A stretch of 64,000 nucleotides of DNA. Origin: Flavobacterium kingsejongi (GTDB lineage Bacteria > Bacteroidota > Bacteroidia > Flavobacteriales > Flavobacteriaceae). Of the stretch, positions 45,789-53,849 are shown one piece after another. The notes under the pieces were generated by a model. That model was not told the origin of the DNA, ran no database searches, and was given only the letters and a program-made list of their open reading frames with translations. The number at the start of each line of letters is the position of its first letter. Position 1 is the first letter of the stretch. The position numbers and the translations under genes were made by a program. The stretch lies in assembly GCF_003076475.1 (NCBI RefSeq), contig NZ_CP020919.1, positions 3,534,001 to 3,598,000 of the forward strand, read 5' to 3'.

Positions 45789-46436
45789 CTATTTTTTTAG
45801 CTTACTGCCAAATTTCTTTTTCAGTTTTTCTAATTTAGGGCTGATGACCATCTGGCAATAGCCTTGTCCTGAATTCTGGTTGTAATAATTCTGGTGGTAG
45901 TCTTCGGCTTTGTAAAATGTGACTGCAGGTGATAGTTTGGTCACAACCCTTTTACCAATACTCTGTGCGTCCAGATCAGCAATCATCGCCTGAGCCGTTT
46001 GTTTCTGCTGTTCCGAATGGTAGAATATTTCACTTCGGTATTGTGTCCCTACATCTGCCCCCTGGCGATTTAATGTCGTTGGGTCGTGGGTCGCAAAAAA
46101 TATTTCCAACAAATCATGGTAGCTGATGACTTTAGGGTCAAAAGTAATTTCTATCGCTTCCGCATGCCCTGTATTCCCTTCCGATACCTGGCGGTATGTT
46201 GGATTTTTAACGGTTCCCCCTGTGTATCCCGATACCACTTTTTTTACGCCTTCCAATTCTAAAAAAACCGCTTCTGTACACCAAAAGCAACCTCCGGCTA
46301 AAGTAGCCACTTCTAAATTCTGATTTTCCATAAGTACTGGTGTTGCTTCTTTTTGTGTCACTTGTTTATCTTCACTCTCTTTTGACTGACAGGCAAATGT
46401 CAGCATACATAACGATACGCCCAATATTTTTTTCAT
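45789..46436 (-). CDS. msrA: Peptide methionine sulfoxide reductase A, lipoprotein form
   Basis: 215 aa. A lipobox Cys at residue 16 (MLTFAC) predicts envelope anchoring. The catalytic Cys is C50 in GGCFWC; other MsrA blocks are VVSGYTGGTVKNPTYRQV, GNTGHAEAIEITFDP, THDPTTLNRQGADVGTQYRS. It reduces methionine-S-sulfoxide in proteins, here probably periplasmic ones. Confidence 0.95.
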   Translation of the reverse strand: MKKILGVSLCMLTFACQSKESEDKQVTQKEATPVLMENQNLEVATLAGGCFWCTEAVFLELEGVKKVVSGYTGGTVKNPTYRQVSEGNTGHAEAIEITFDPKVISYHDLLEIFFATHDPTTLNRQGADVGTQYRSEIFYHSEQQKQTAQAMIADLDAQSIGKRVVTKLSPAVTFYKAEDYHQNYYNQNSGQGYCQMVISPKLEKLKKKFGSKLKK

Positions 46437-46455
46437 GATAGCCTTATATTTAACT

Positions 46456-46463
46456 CAAATTTA
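46456..46463 (-). promoter_or_regulatory. -7 box of msrA
   Basis: TAAATTTG on the minus strand, 20 bases before the ATG. Confidence 0.55.
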
Positions 46464-46562
46464 CTGAATTGCAAATCGATTATTTTTTACTTAACGAAAC
46501 TTTATACTCCTATATACGGAAGAATATACCTTTAAAGATTTACGATTGGCAAAAATCTTTGT

Positions 46563-46570
46563 TACTTTTG
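46563..46570 (+). promoter_or_regulatory. -7 box of the LolD-like gene
   Basis: TACTTTTG, 16 bases before the ATG. Confidence 0.55.
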
Positions 46571-46585
46571 TGAAAATTCATTGCG

Positions 46586-47272
46586 ATGATCCAAGCCAAA
46601 AACATACATAAATATTACGATAAGCTTCATGTCCTTAAAGGTGTGGACCTACACATCCAAAAAGGGGAAATCGTCTCTATTGTAGGCGCTTCCGGTGCCG
46701 GAAAAACCACCCTGCTCCATATTTTAGGAACGCTGGACCGTGCAGATGCTACAAACGGCTCTTCACTGATCATCAATAATGAGGATACCCTGAAAATGAG
46801 TGACAAAGCCATTTCCAAATTCAGGAACCTGCATCTGGGATTCATCTTCCAGTTCCACCAGCTGCTTCCCGAATTTACCGCTTTGGAAAATGTATGCATC
46901 CCCGCTTTTATCGCTGGAAGAGGAAAAGCTGAAACAGAAGCTGAAGCTAAAAAACTATTGGATTACTTGGGGCTTTCCCACCGTATCAACCACAAACCGG
47001 GCGCACTTTCCGGTGGTGAACAGCAACGTGTTGCCGTAGCCCGTGCACTGATCAATAAACCTGCTATTGTTTTTGCTGATGAGCCTTCCGGGAACTTAGA
47101 TACCCATTCTGCCGAAAACCTGCACCAGTTGTTTTTTAAATTGCGTAATGAATTCGGGCAAACCTTTGTCATTGTCACCCACAATGAAGAGCTCGCCAAT
47201 ATGGCCGACCGCAAACTTGTTATGTCCGATGGTAAAATCATCACCAAAGAATCCGTTATTCCGCAGTTATAA
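46586..47272 (+). CDS. ABC-transporter ATPase, LolD/MacB type
   Basis: 228 aa, the normal size of a lone ATPase subunit. Walker [11 protein letters not shown]-loop [14 protein letters not shown] (the LolD-type Q-loop), signature [15 protein letters not shown], Walker [13 protein letters not shown] and H-loop VTHNEEL. This subfamily powers lipoprotein release or MacB-type efflux. No permease gene is adjacent, so the partner lies elsewhere. Confidence 0.9.
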   Translation: MIQAKNIHKYYDKLHVLKGVDLHIQKGEIVSIVGASGAGKTTLLHILGTLDRADATNGSSLIINNEDTLKMSDKAISKFRNLHLGFIFQFHQLLPEFTALENVCIPAFIAGRGKAETEAEAKKLLDYLGLSHRINHKPGALSGGEQQRVAVARALINKPAIVFADEPSGNLDTHSAENLHQLFFKLRNEFGQTFVIVTHNEELANMADRKLVMSDGKIITKESVIPQL

Positions 47273-47948
47273 TCCATGAACATACATCAATATTTTACAT
47301 ATTTTTATTGTTCATAACTATATTTTAATCTAAGATTCAGGCAATATTAATAAATCCGTATTAGAATAAAGTTCATTAAAAATCCATTAATGTCGAATTC
47401 TTTCTAATGTTTACCACAAAGTGGTCTAAGTTTATGAGCAATTATTTTTTCAAAGGCTTCAAGATAATAGTTCGGAAATTTTTCTTCAAACTGAATAATA
47501 TTTATTTTTATCTTGATATCAGAATTAAGTGACCAATGTGCCAATTGTAACCCTTGAGTAGAGCCTTTTTCATAGTAGCCTAGATGTTGTATCATACGCC
47601 CAGAAATATTGGAAAGCCCCCATTTTTCAGTAAAACCACCTCTTCTAATTCCAACATACAAAACGTTGCTATTATTATTTTTATTAATTACAGGTACAAC
47701 TCTGAATTGCTCCTTTAATATGGGTCGTATTTCATTCAAATGTTTAACTAATAGATCGCAACTGTTATTATTCTCCACCTCAAACCAGTACAAACAGTTT
47801 GTCACCTTGGTGTCTAACATTACAAATAAATCTTTAAATCTTTCATGGTTGCGAATACTTTTGTGCTTATTATTCTTTGTCGGTGTATACTCTGGACATG
47901 CTAACTTAGCCTGCATTGAAAGTTAAGAAATAATCTTAATTTTAATCT

Positions 47949-48248
47949 ATGAAACAAGTCCGCAAAATTTACGACAAGGCTTTTAAGGAAAAAGCCGTTG
48001 AATTGAGTTATGATAGAACAAATGTATCAGAACTTGCCAGGGAGTTAGGAATAACAGCCCCCCAGCTTTATAAATGGCGTAAAGAACTCCAGGAATTTGG
48101 AGAAGGAAGTTTTCCTGGAAAAGGAAATTTAAAACTAACTCCCGAGCAAGAAAAAATCCATGAACTGGAGAAAAAACTCAAAGATGCAGAGTTAGAACGT
48201 GACATATTAAAAAAAGCAATCGGCATTTTTTCCAAGAACGGTCGATGA
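47949..48248 (+). CDS. IS3-family transposase OrfA, copy 1
   Basis: 99 aa. A helix-turn-helix (VSELARELGITAPQLYKWR, residues 24-42) that binds the element ends is followed by a Leu/Lys/Glu-rich coiled coil (EKIHELEKKLKDAELERDIL) for multimerisation. The stop overlaps the orfB start as ATGA. An A7G run at 48209-48216 inside the last codons allows a -1 frameshift: the -1 frame is open from there into orfB, as needed for the OrfAB transposase. Confidence 0.93.
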   Translation: MKQVRKIYDKAFKEKAVELSYDRTNVSELARELGITAPQLYKWRKELQEFGEGSFPGKGNLKLTPEQEKIHELEKKLKDAELERDILKKAIGIFSKNGR

Positions 48249-49123
48249 TTTATAGTTTCATTAAAAACAATGAACAGCTATTCCCGATTGAAAAAATGTG
48301 CAGAGTTCTACAAGTAAGCAATGGAAGTTATTACCGATGGAAAAAACAAATAAATACTGCAAGACAGCAACTAAAAAGCGCCATAAAAAAACAGATAGCA
48401 TTGATTTATTTTCAAACCAAGCAACGATACGGGAGTCCTAGAATAACATTAGAACTTCGAAGCATTGGTTATAAAATTTCAAGAGTTACAGTTGCAAAGT
48501 ATATGAAAGAACTTGGCTTGCGAAGTAAATTAAGCAAGAAGTTTAAAGTAACAACCAACTCTAGTCACAATTATTTAGTTGTCGAAAATGTATTAAACAG
48601 AGAGTTTACTGTAAAAATGCCATCAAAGGTTTGGGTTTCAGATATTACATACATCCAAACTAAAGAGGGATTTGTATACCTGACCACTATTATGGATTTA
48701 TACGACAGAAAAATTATAGGCTGGAGTTTGAGCAACGCAATGAGCACTGAGCAAACGACACTTGGAGCTTGGAAAATGGCAATTAAAAACCGAGATCTTA
48801 AAAATGGTTTGATTTTTCATTCCGACAGAGGTGTCCAATATGCCAGTAAAAAGTTTGTAAATGTTCTTGATTCCTATAAAAAAATAACTCGCAGTATGAG
48901 CCGTAAAGGAAATTGCTGGGATAATGCTGTAGCCGAAAGTTTCTTCAAATCTTTGAAAACGGAATTGATTTATGGCAACAAACTCATTTCTAAAGAACAA
49001 ATGAAACTGGAAATCTTTGAATACATTGAAATTTGGTACAACAGAAAAAGAAGGCATTCTGCTTTAAATTATGCAACTATTGAAGAATTCAACAATCAAA
49101 TTAATTACAAAAATGTAGCTTAA
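48245..49123 (+). CDS. IS3-family transposase OrfB, copy 1
   Basis: 292 aa, full length. HTH_21-type N-terminus (MCRVLQVSNGSYYRW), then the integrase core with the DDE triad D133 (VWVSDITYIQT), D194 (FHSDRGVQYAS) and E231 (NCWDNAVAESFF); 36 residues separate the last two. The C-terminal WYNRKRRHSALNY motif is typical. Catalyses copy-out, paste-in transposition via a circle in this family. Confidence 0.95.
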   Translation: MIYSFIKNNEQLFPIEKMCRVLQVSNGSYYRWKKQINTARQQLKSAIKKQIALIYFQTKQRYGSPRITLELRSIGYKISRVTVAKYMKELGLRSKLSKKFKVTTNSSHNYLVVENVLNREFTVKMPSKVWVSDITYIQTKEGFVYLTTIMDLYDRKIIGWSLSNAMSTEQTTLGAWKMAIKNRDLKNGLIFHSDRGVQYASKKFVNVLDSYKKITRSMSRKGNCWDNAVAESFFKSLKTELIYGNKLISKEQMKLEIFEYIEIWYNRKRRHSALNYATIEEFNNQINYKNVA

Positions 49124-49316
49124 CTTACTGTGCAATTTTTGTTTGAATATCCACTCTTCAACGTTGGGTAAATCATTTAATTTAAACGAAAATGATTCAG
49201 CTTTAAGTAAGATTGAATCAGCCAATGTATCGAAATCATAAGTTTTTAAAATCATTGTCAATAGTATAGTTTAAAATATTTTATGCCGTCTCAAAGTTTT
49301 AGATTAGAACGGATTA

Positions 49317-50084
49317 TTACTTCCAACCTTCAAAAACACCTAATCCAAACAAAGCATAATCATATTTAACGGGGTCAAATGGGTCAAAATTTCTAAGATG
49401 AGTATCTAACTCGTTTAGAGTCTTTATATCATCTTGCTTTCTTGTAATTAAGCCAAGATTTCTGCCTACGTTACCTGTATGAATGTCAAGAGGACATGAC
49501 AGTAAGCTTGGAGAAATGGATTTCCAAATACCGAGGTCTACACCAGCATTGTCATTTCTAACCATCCACCTTAAAAAAAGATGAATTCTTTTAGCTGCAC
49601 TACCTCGCAACGGGTCTGCAATATGCTTATGTGTTCTTTGCTCATGTTCAATCTCAAAAAACTTCTGCTTCAATTGGCTAATGGCATTATGCAAATAGCC
49701 ATCCTTTTGATGTTCATTAAAAACACCCTCCAACCCATTATGATTGGTGTAAATATGCTTTAATCCTCGTATAAAAGTTGCAAAATCACCCCCGTTGAAT
49801 GTCCTATGAACAAAGCTTTGTAAAGGCTCGAGCTGATGTGATTGATGTGACATTACAAAGTCATAAGGTGAATTACCCATTAGGTTCATCATCTTGTGAC
49901 AATTATTGATAACCATTTTTCGATTACCCCATGCAATTGTAGCTGCTAAAAATCCAGCAATCTCAATATCTTCTTTTAGGCTAAAGAGATGAGGGATTTG
50001 AACAGGGTCAGACTCAATGAAATTTTGATTATTATATTGTTGATACTTTGTATTCAGAAGGTCTTTTATATCAGTTATATCCAT
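49317..50084 (-). CDS. TIGR02757 (DUF2400) family protein
   Basis: 255 aa. Conserved segments DIEIAGFLAATIAWGNRKMVINNC, FVHRTFNGGDFATFIRGLKHIY, and KRIHLFLRWMVRNDNAGVDLGIWKSI and the final DPVKYDYALFGLG (each cited here as short spans). The family resembles helix-hairpin-helix DNA glycosylase-like folds, but no activity is established. It lies between IS copies 1 and 2 on the opposite strand. Confidence 0.87.
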   Translation of the reverse strand: MDITDIKDLLNTKYQQYNNQNFIESDPVQIPHLFSLKEDIEIAGFLAATIAWGNRKMVINNCHKMMNLMGNSPYDFVMSHQSHQLEPLQSFVHRTFNGGDFATFIRGLKHIYTNHNGLEGVFNEHQKDGYLHNAISQLKQKFFEIEHEQRTHKHIADPLRGSAAKRIHLFLRWMVRNDNAGVDLGIWKSISPSLLSCPLDIHTGNVGRNLGLITRKQDDIKTLNELDTHLRNFDPFDPVKYDYALFGLGVFEGWK

Positions 50085-50159
50085 AATTGTAAAGTTCTTA
50101 AAAATTTATTACATTTAAGTAAATTTTTAAATAGTGAATAAAAAATATCTAACGTATAA

Positions 50160-50477
50160 AGCCGAAAGAAATATGATATATTTCTTGAATTATATGTAAA
50201 TGGCATTCATAGTATATTAGACGTAGTCTACACACAAAAAAATGAAAGTGAATCTCTAAATAGAGATTTAAGAAATGTATTTACTAACCAGGAAAAAAAA
50301 TTATTATACCATAAATTAATGACAGGTACTACTACAAGGGAGCTAGGAATCTATCTATTAGAACTTAAAATATTTAATATGACATTATCAAAAGAATTTT
50401 TCATAACAGACATGACAATCGAAAAACACACTACTGATGTTAAACATATCCAATCTTTAATTTATGTCAAAGATTAA
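50160..50477 (+). pseudogene. Start-less open frame, probable gene remnant
   Basis: 105 codons open from a TAA at 50157 to a TAA at 50475, translating as SRKKYDIFLELYVNGIHS at the start and KHIQSLIYVKD at the end. The first ATG lies only in its second half (LMTGTTTRELG), and there is no GTG or TTG start before it. The composition looks protein-like and AT-rich. It may be the C-terminal part of a gene lost at its 5' end, or chance. It overlaps the end of the DUF805 gene by four bases. Confidence 0.35.
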
Positions 50478-50824
50478 TTCCTTAAATCGCGTGCTTCTTT
50501 TTTAGAGGCTTTTAAAGACAATAATACATTTAAAACCGGAACCAACACCAACCAGGGCGAAAGTCCCGCATCCCGCAATCTTCTAACTGTAGCCGATACC
50601 ATAGGAAGTAACAAAATGGAATAATACACATATACATCGGTAAATAGCAAACCATTGGGCTGAATATTATTTATTTTTTGATACCTCCCCGTCACTACTC
50701 CTAAGATACCGGCAAGAATAAATAAGGTGATGTAATATACTAAGAGATAAGACCAATAGGCTTTCCTGCCGGTTACCCCTCTAAAATTAAATGTGTTTAC
50801 TATAATATATTTAATGTTTTTCAT
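50474..50824 (-). CDS. DUF805 (YhaH-like) membrane protein
   Basis: 116 aa from ATG 50824 (the frame opens at 50854). Starts with the family motif FRGVTGRKAYWSYLLVYYI, has three or four hydrophobic segments, and the conserved RRLRDAGLSPWLVLVPVLN. Function unknown. IS copy 2 lies 70 bases upstream of its start and may have altered its promoter. Confidence 0.85.
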   Translation of the reverse strand: MKNIKYIIVNTFNFRGVTGRKAYWSYLLVYYITLFILAGILGVVTGRYQKINNIQPNGLLFTDVYVYYSILLLPMVSATVRRLRDAGLSPWLVLVPVLNVLLSLKASKKEARDLRN

Positions 50825-50950
50825 ACTAAAACTGTTGCTCTTAAAGTGATACATACCACCCTTTTAAGTTCTATTTTTTAAATACTTCTAAGGTTGGACA
50901 TGCTAACTTAGCCTGCATTGAAAGTTAAGAAATAATCTTAATTTTAATCT

Positions 50951-51250
50951 ATGAAACAAGTCCGCAAAATTTACGACAAGGCTTTTAAGGAAAAAGCCGT
51001 TGAATTGAGTTATGATAGAACAAATGTATCAGAACTTGCCAGGGAGTTAGGAATAACAGCCCCCCAGCTTTATAAATGGCGTAAAGAACTCCAGGAATTT
51101 GGAGAAGGAAGTTTTCCTGGAAAAGGAAATTTAAAACTAACTCCCGAGCAAGAAAAAATCCATGAACTGGAGAAAAAACTCAAAGATGCAGAGTTAGAAC
51201 GTGACATATTAAAAAAAGCAATCGGCATTTTTTCCAAGAACGGTCGATGA
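50951..51250 (+). CDS. IS3-family transposase OrfA, copy 2
   Basis: Identical in protein sequence to OrfA of copy 1 (99 aa, helix-turn-helix plus coiled coil). A7G frameshift site at 51211-51218. Confidence 0.93.
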   Translation: MKQVRKIYDKAFKEKAVELSYDRTNVSELARELGITAPQLYKWRKELQEFGEGSFPGKGNLKLTPEQEKIHELEKKLKDAELERDILKKAIGIFSKNGR

Positions 51251-52125
51251 TTTATAGTTTCATTAAAAACAATGAACAGCTATTCCCGATTGAAAAAATG
51301 TGCAGAGTTCTACAAGTAAGCAATGGAAGTTATTACCGATGGAAAAAACAAATAAATACTGCAAGACAGCAACTAAAAAGCGCCATAAAAAAACAGATAG
51401 CATTGATTTATTTTCAAACCAAGCAACGATACGGGAGTCCTAGAATAACATTAGAACTTCGAAGCATTGGTTATAAAATTTCAAGAGTTACAGTTGCAAA
51501 GTATATGAAAGAACTTGGCTTGCGAAGTAAATTAAGCAAGAAGTTTAAAGTAACAACCAACTCTAGTCACAATTATTTAGTTGTCGAAAATGTATTAAAC
51601 AGAGAGTTTACTGTAAAAATGCCATCAAAGGTTTGGGTTTCAGATATTACATACATCCAAACTAAAGAGGGATTTGTATACCTGACCACTATTATGGATT
51701 TATACGACAGAAAAATTATAGGCTGGAGTTTGAGCAACGCAATGAGCACTGAGCAAACGACACTTGGAGCTTGGAAAATGGCAATTAAAAACCGAGATCT
51801 TAAAAATGGTTTGATTTTTCATTCCGACAGAGGTGTCCAATATGCCAGTAAAAAGTTTGTAAATGTTCTTGATTCCTATAAAAAAATAACTCGCAGTATG
51901 AGCCGTAAAGGAAATTGCTGGGATAATGCTGTAGCCGAAAGTTTCTTCAAATCTTTGAAAACGGAATTGATTTATGGCAACAAACTCATTTCTAAAGAAC
52001 AAATGAAACTGGAAATCTTTGAATACATTGAAATTTGGTACAACAGAAAAAGAAGGCATTCTGCTTTAAATTATGCAACTATTGAAGAATTCAACAATCA
52101 AATTAATTACAAAAATGTAGCTTAA
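51247..52125 (+). CDS. IS3-family transposase OrfB, copy 2
   Basis: Identical in protein sequence to OrfB of copy 1 (292 aa, DDE triad D133, D194, E231 intact). Its start overlaps the orfA stop by four bases. Confidence 0.95.
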   Translation: MIYSFIKNNEQLFPIEKMCRVLQVSNGSYYRWKKQINTARQQLKSAIKKQIALIYFQTKQRYGSPRITLELRSIGYKISRVTVAKYMKELGLRSKLSKKFKVTTNSSHNYLVVENVLNREFTVKMPSKVWVSDITYIQTKEGFVYLTTIMDLYDRKIIGWSLSNAMSTEQTTLGAWKMAIKNRDLKNGLIFHSDRGVQYASKKFVNVLDSYKKITRSMSRKGNCWDNAVAESFFKSLKTELIYGNKLISKEQMKLEIFEYIEIWYNRKRRHSALNYATIEEFNNQINYKNVA

Positions 52126-52131
52126 CTTACT

Positions 52132-52449
52132 GTGCAATTTTTGTTTGCATATCCACAAGTCCGCAAAATTTACGACAAGGCTTTTAAGGAAAAAGCCGTT
52201 GAATTGAGTTATGATAGAACAAATGTATCAGAACTTGCCAGGGAGTTAGGAATAACAGCCCCCCAGCTTTATAAATGGCGTAAAGAACTCCAGGAATTTG
52301 GAGAAGGAAGTTTTCCTGGAAAAGGAAATTTAAAACTAACTCCCGAGCAAGAAAAAATCCATGAACTGGAGAAAAAACTCAAAGATGCAGAGTTAGAACG
52401 TGACATATTAAAAAAAGCAATCGGCATTTTTTCCAAGAACGGTCGATGA
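52132..52449 (+). CDS. IS3-family transposase OrfA, copy 3, with replaced N-terminus
   Basis: 105 aa from a GTG at 52132 inside the right end of copy 2. The first nine residues (MQFLFAYPQ) come from the neighbour's terminal repeat and lead in frame into VRKIYDK of OrfA, so only the initial MKQ is replaced. The helix-turn-helix and coiled coil are complete. Whether the GTG is used is unknown. A7G site at 52410-52417. Confidence 0.75.
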   Translation: MQFLFAYPQVRKIYDKAFKEKAVELSYDRTNVSELARELGITAPQLYKWRKELQEFGEGSFPGKGNLKLTPEQEKIHELEKKLKDAELERDILKKAIGIFSKNGR

Positions 52450-53354
52450 TTTATAGTTTCATTAAAAACAATGAACAGCTATTCCCGATTGAAAAAATGT
52501 GCAGAGTTCTACAAGTAAGCAATGGAAGTTATTACCGATGGAAAAAACAAATAAATACTGCAAGACAGCAACTAAAAAGCGCCATAAAAAAACAGATAGC
52601 ATTGATTTATTTTCAAACCAAGCAACGATACGGGAGTCCTAGAATAACATTAGAACTTCGAAGCATTGGTTATAAAATTTCAAGAGTTACAGTTGCAAAG
52701 TATATGAAAGAACTTGGCTTGCGAAGTAAATTAAGCAAGAAGTTTAAAGTAACAACCAACTCTAGTCACAATTATTTAGTTGTCGAAAATGTATTAAACA
52801 GAGAGTTTACTGTAAAAATGCCATCAAAGGTTTGGGTTTCAGATATTACATACATCCAAACTAAAGAGGGATTTGTATACCTGACCACTATTATGGATTT
52901 ATACGACAGAAAAATTATAGGCTGGAGTTTGAGCAACGCAATGAGCACTGAGCAAACGACACTTGGAGCTTGGAAAATGGCAATTAAAAACCGAGATCTT
53001 AAAAATGGTTTGATTTTTCATTCCGACAGAGGTGTCCAATATGCCAGTAAAAAGTTTGTAAATGTTCTTGATTCCTATAAAAAAATAACTCGCAGTATGA
53101 GCCGTAAAGGAAATTGCTGGGATAATGCTGTAGCCGAAAGTTTCTTCAAATCTTTGAAAACGGAATTGATTTATGGCAACAAACTCATTTCTAAAGAACA
53201 AATGAAACTGGAAATCTTTGAATACATTGAAATTTGGTACAACAGAAAAAGAAGGCATTCTGCTTTAAATTATGCAACTATTGAAGAATTCAACAATCAA
53301 ATTAATTACAAAAATGTAGCTTAACTTACTGTGCAATTTTTGTTTGCATATCCA
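52156..53354 (+). mobile_element. IS3-family insertion sequence, copy 3 (lacks first 62 bp)
   Basis: 1199 bp. It begins at the CAAGTCCGC of orfA, so the left inverted repeat, leader and orfA start codon are missing. The junction with copy 2 shares only the base A (CCA/CAAG). The right end is intact and followed by GGT, the partner of the GGT before copy 2. Without a left end it should not move alone, but copy 2's left end and this right end still bound the dimer. Confidence 0.93.
52446..53324 (+). CDS. IS3-family transposase OrfB, copy 3
   Basis: Identical in protein sequence to OrfB of copies 1 and 2 (292 aa, DDE triad intact). Confidence 0.95.
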   Translation: MIYSFIKNNEQLFPIEKMCRVLQVSNGSYYRWKKQINTARQQLKSAIKKQIALIYFQTKQRYGSPRITLELRSIGYKISRVTVAKYMKELGLRSKLSKKFKVTTNSSHNYLVVENVLNREFTVKMPSKVWVSDITYIQTKEGFVYLTTIMDLYDRKIIGWSLSNAMSTEQTTLGAWKMAIKNRDLKNGLIFHSDRGVQYASKKFVNVLDSYKKITRSMSRKGNCWDNAVAESFFKSLKTELIYGNKLISKEQMKLEIFEYIEIWYNRKRRHSALNYATIEEFNNQINYKNVA

Positions 53355-53567
53355 GGTTGCTTATTACAATAATAATACGTTTTTGCATTGGAGACAATAG
53401 TGATTCAAAAAATATCCGAGAATACCTAAATACACAACAATTTAATCTTAAAATGTTTTAAATTTTTAAACATGCCAATCGTGCGACCTATGCCTTTTTC
53501 TTTATTTGGGTTGTTTTTTAAAGAATTCCAGCACCAATCAATAAATCATTTATAAAGCCGATTTACT

Positions 53568-53759
53568 TTATTGTTTGCCCGACTGTTTTCTTTTGAATAG
53601 GAAGTAAACCATACTAAATCCAAAAATAAAACTGAGGAATAGTTTTACATAAAATGTACGTGTAGTGCTTTCGGCAAGGAGCAATGCCATATCGCCATAC
53701 ATAAAGACGAAAAACAATATACTGATAAGAAGTGCTATTCCGATTTTTACTGCTTTCAT
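53568..53759 (-). CDS. Small two-helix membrane protein
   Basis: 63 aa with two hydrophobic segments (IGIALLISILFFVFMYG and LFLSFIFGFSMVYFLF) and a basic C-terminus (KRKQSGKQ). No family recognised. Upstream of the IS dimer, on the same strand as the DUF389 gene. The 213 bases between the dimer and this gene show no other feature. Confidence 0.6.
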   Translation of the reverse strand: MKAVKIGIALLISILFFVFMYGDMALLLAESTTRTFYVKLFLSFIFGFSMVYFLFKRKQSGKQ

Positions 53760-53849
53760 AAAACTAATTTAAAAGCAAACTACTCTAAATAACCGAAATA
53801 GCCAAACACAGTTGCGCTAACGATATCTCATAAGATGAAACCAGTAGGC

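Larger units (their letters stand above)
47893..49153 (+). mobile_element. IS3-family insertion sequence, copy 1 (complete)
   Basis: 1261 bp with terminal inverted repeats TGGACATGCTAAC (left) and TGGATATTCAAAC (right, read inward). Flanked by a CTC direct duplicate (47890-47892 and 49154-49156). It carries orfA and orfB in the IS3 arrangement. Its coding sequences appear identical to those of the two other copies; the right repeat differs by one base from theirs. It interrupts a minus-strand gene. Confidence 0.95.
47404..49255 (-). pseudogene. Gene of about 195 codons interrupted by an IS3-family element
   Basis: The N-terminal part runs from ATG 49255 to 49154 (34 codons ending NVEE), and the C-terminal part from 47892 to 47404 (starting YTPTKNNK). 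Removing the element 47893-49153 and one CTC duplicate gives one continuous frame across the join (LPNVEE then YTPTK). The C-terminal half has GIY-YIG-like features (NVLYVGIRRGG, then GRMIQHL, then a Glu in YYLEAFEKIIAHKLRPL), so a nuclease is possible but not certain. The element end supplies a new ATG (MQAKLACP) that could start a truncated C-terminal product. Confidence 0.85.
50895..52155 (+). mobile_element. IS3-family insertion sequence, copy 2 (complete, left half of a tandem dimer)
   Basis: 1261 bp, same ends as copy 1 (TGGACATGCTAAC left; right end reads TGGATATGCAAAC inward). Its left flank is GGT (50892-50894). Its right end abuts copy 3 directly, so no duplicate is found there; the matching GGT lies after copy 3 at 53355-53357. 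Confidence 0.95.

Noticed and set aside
48698..49057. 119-aa minus-strand frame inside each orfB (three identical copies)
   Set aside because: It lies fully antisense to the transposase core, which explains the conservation.
47893..53354. Composite transposon carrying TIGR02757 and DUF805 genes between IS copies
   Set aside because: Copy 1 and the dimer each have their own 3-bp target duplicate (CTC and GGT), which shows independent insertions, not one unit.
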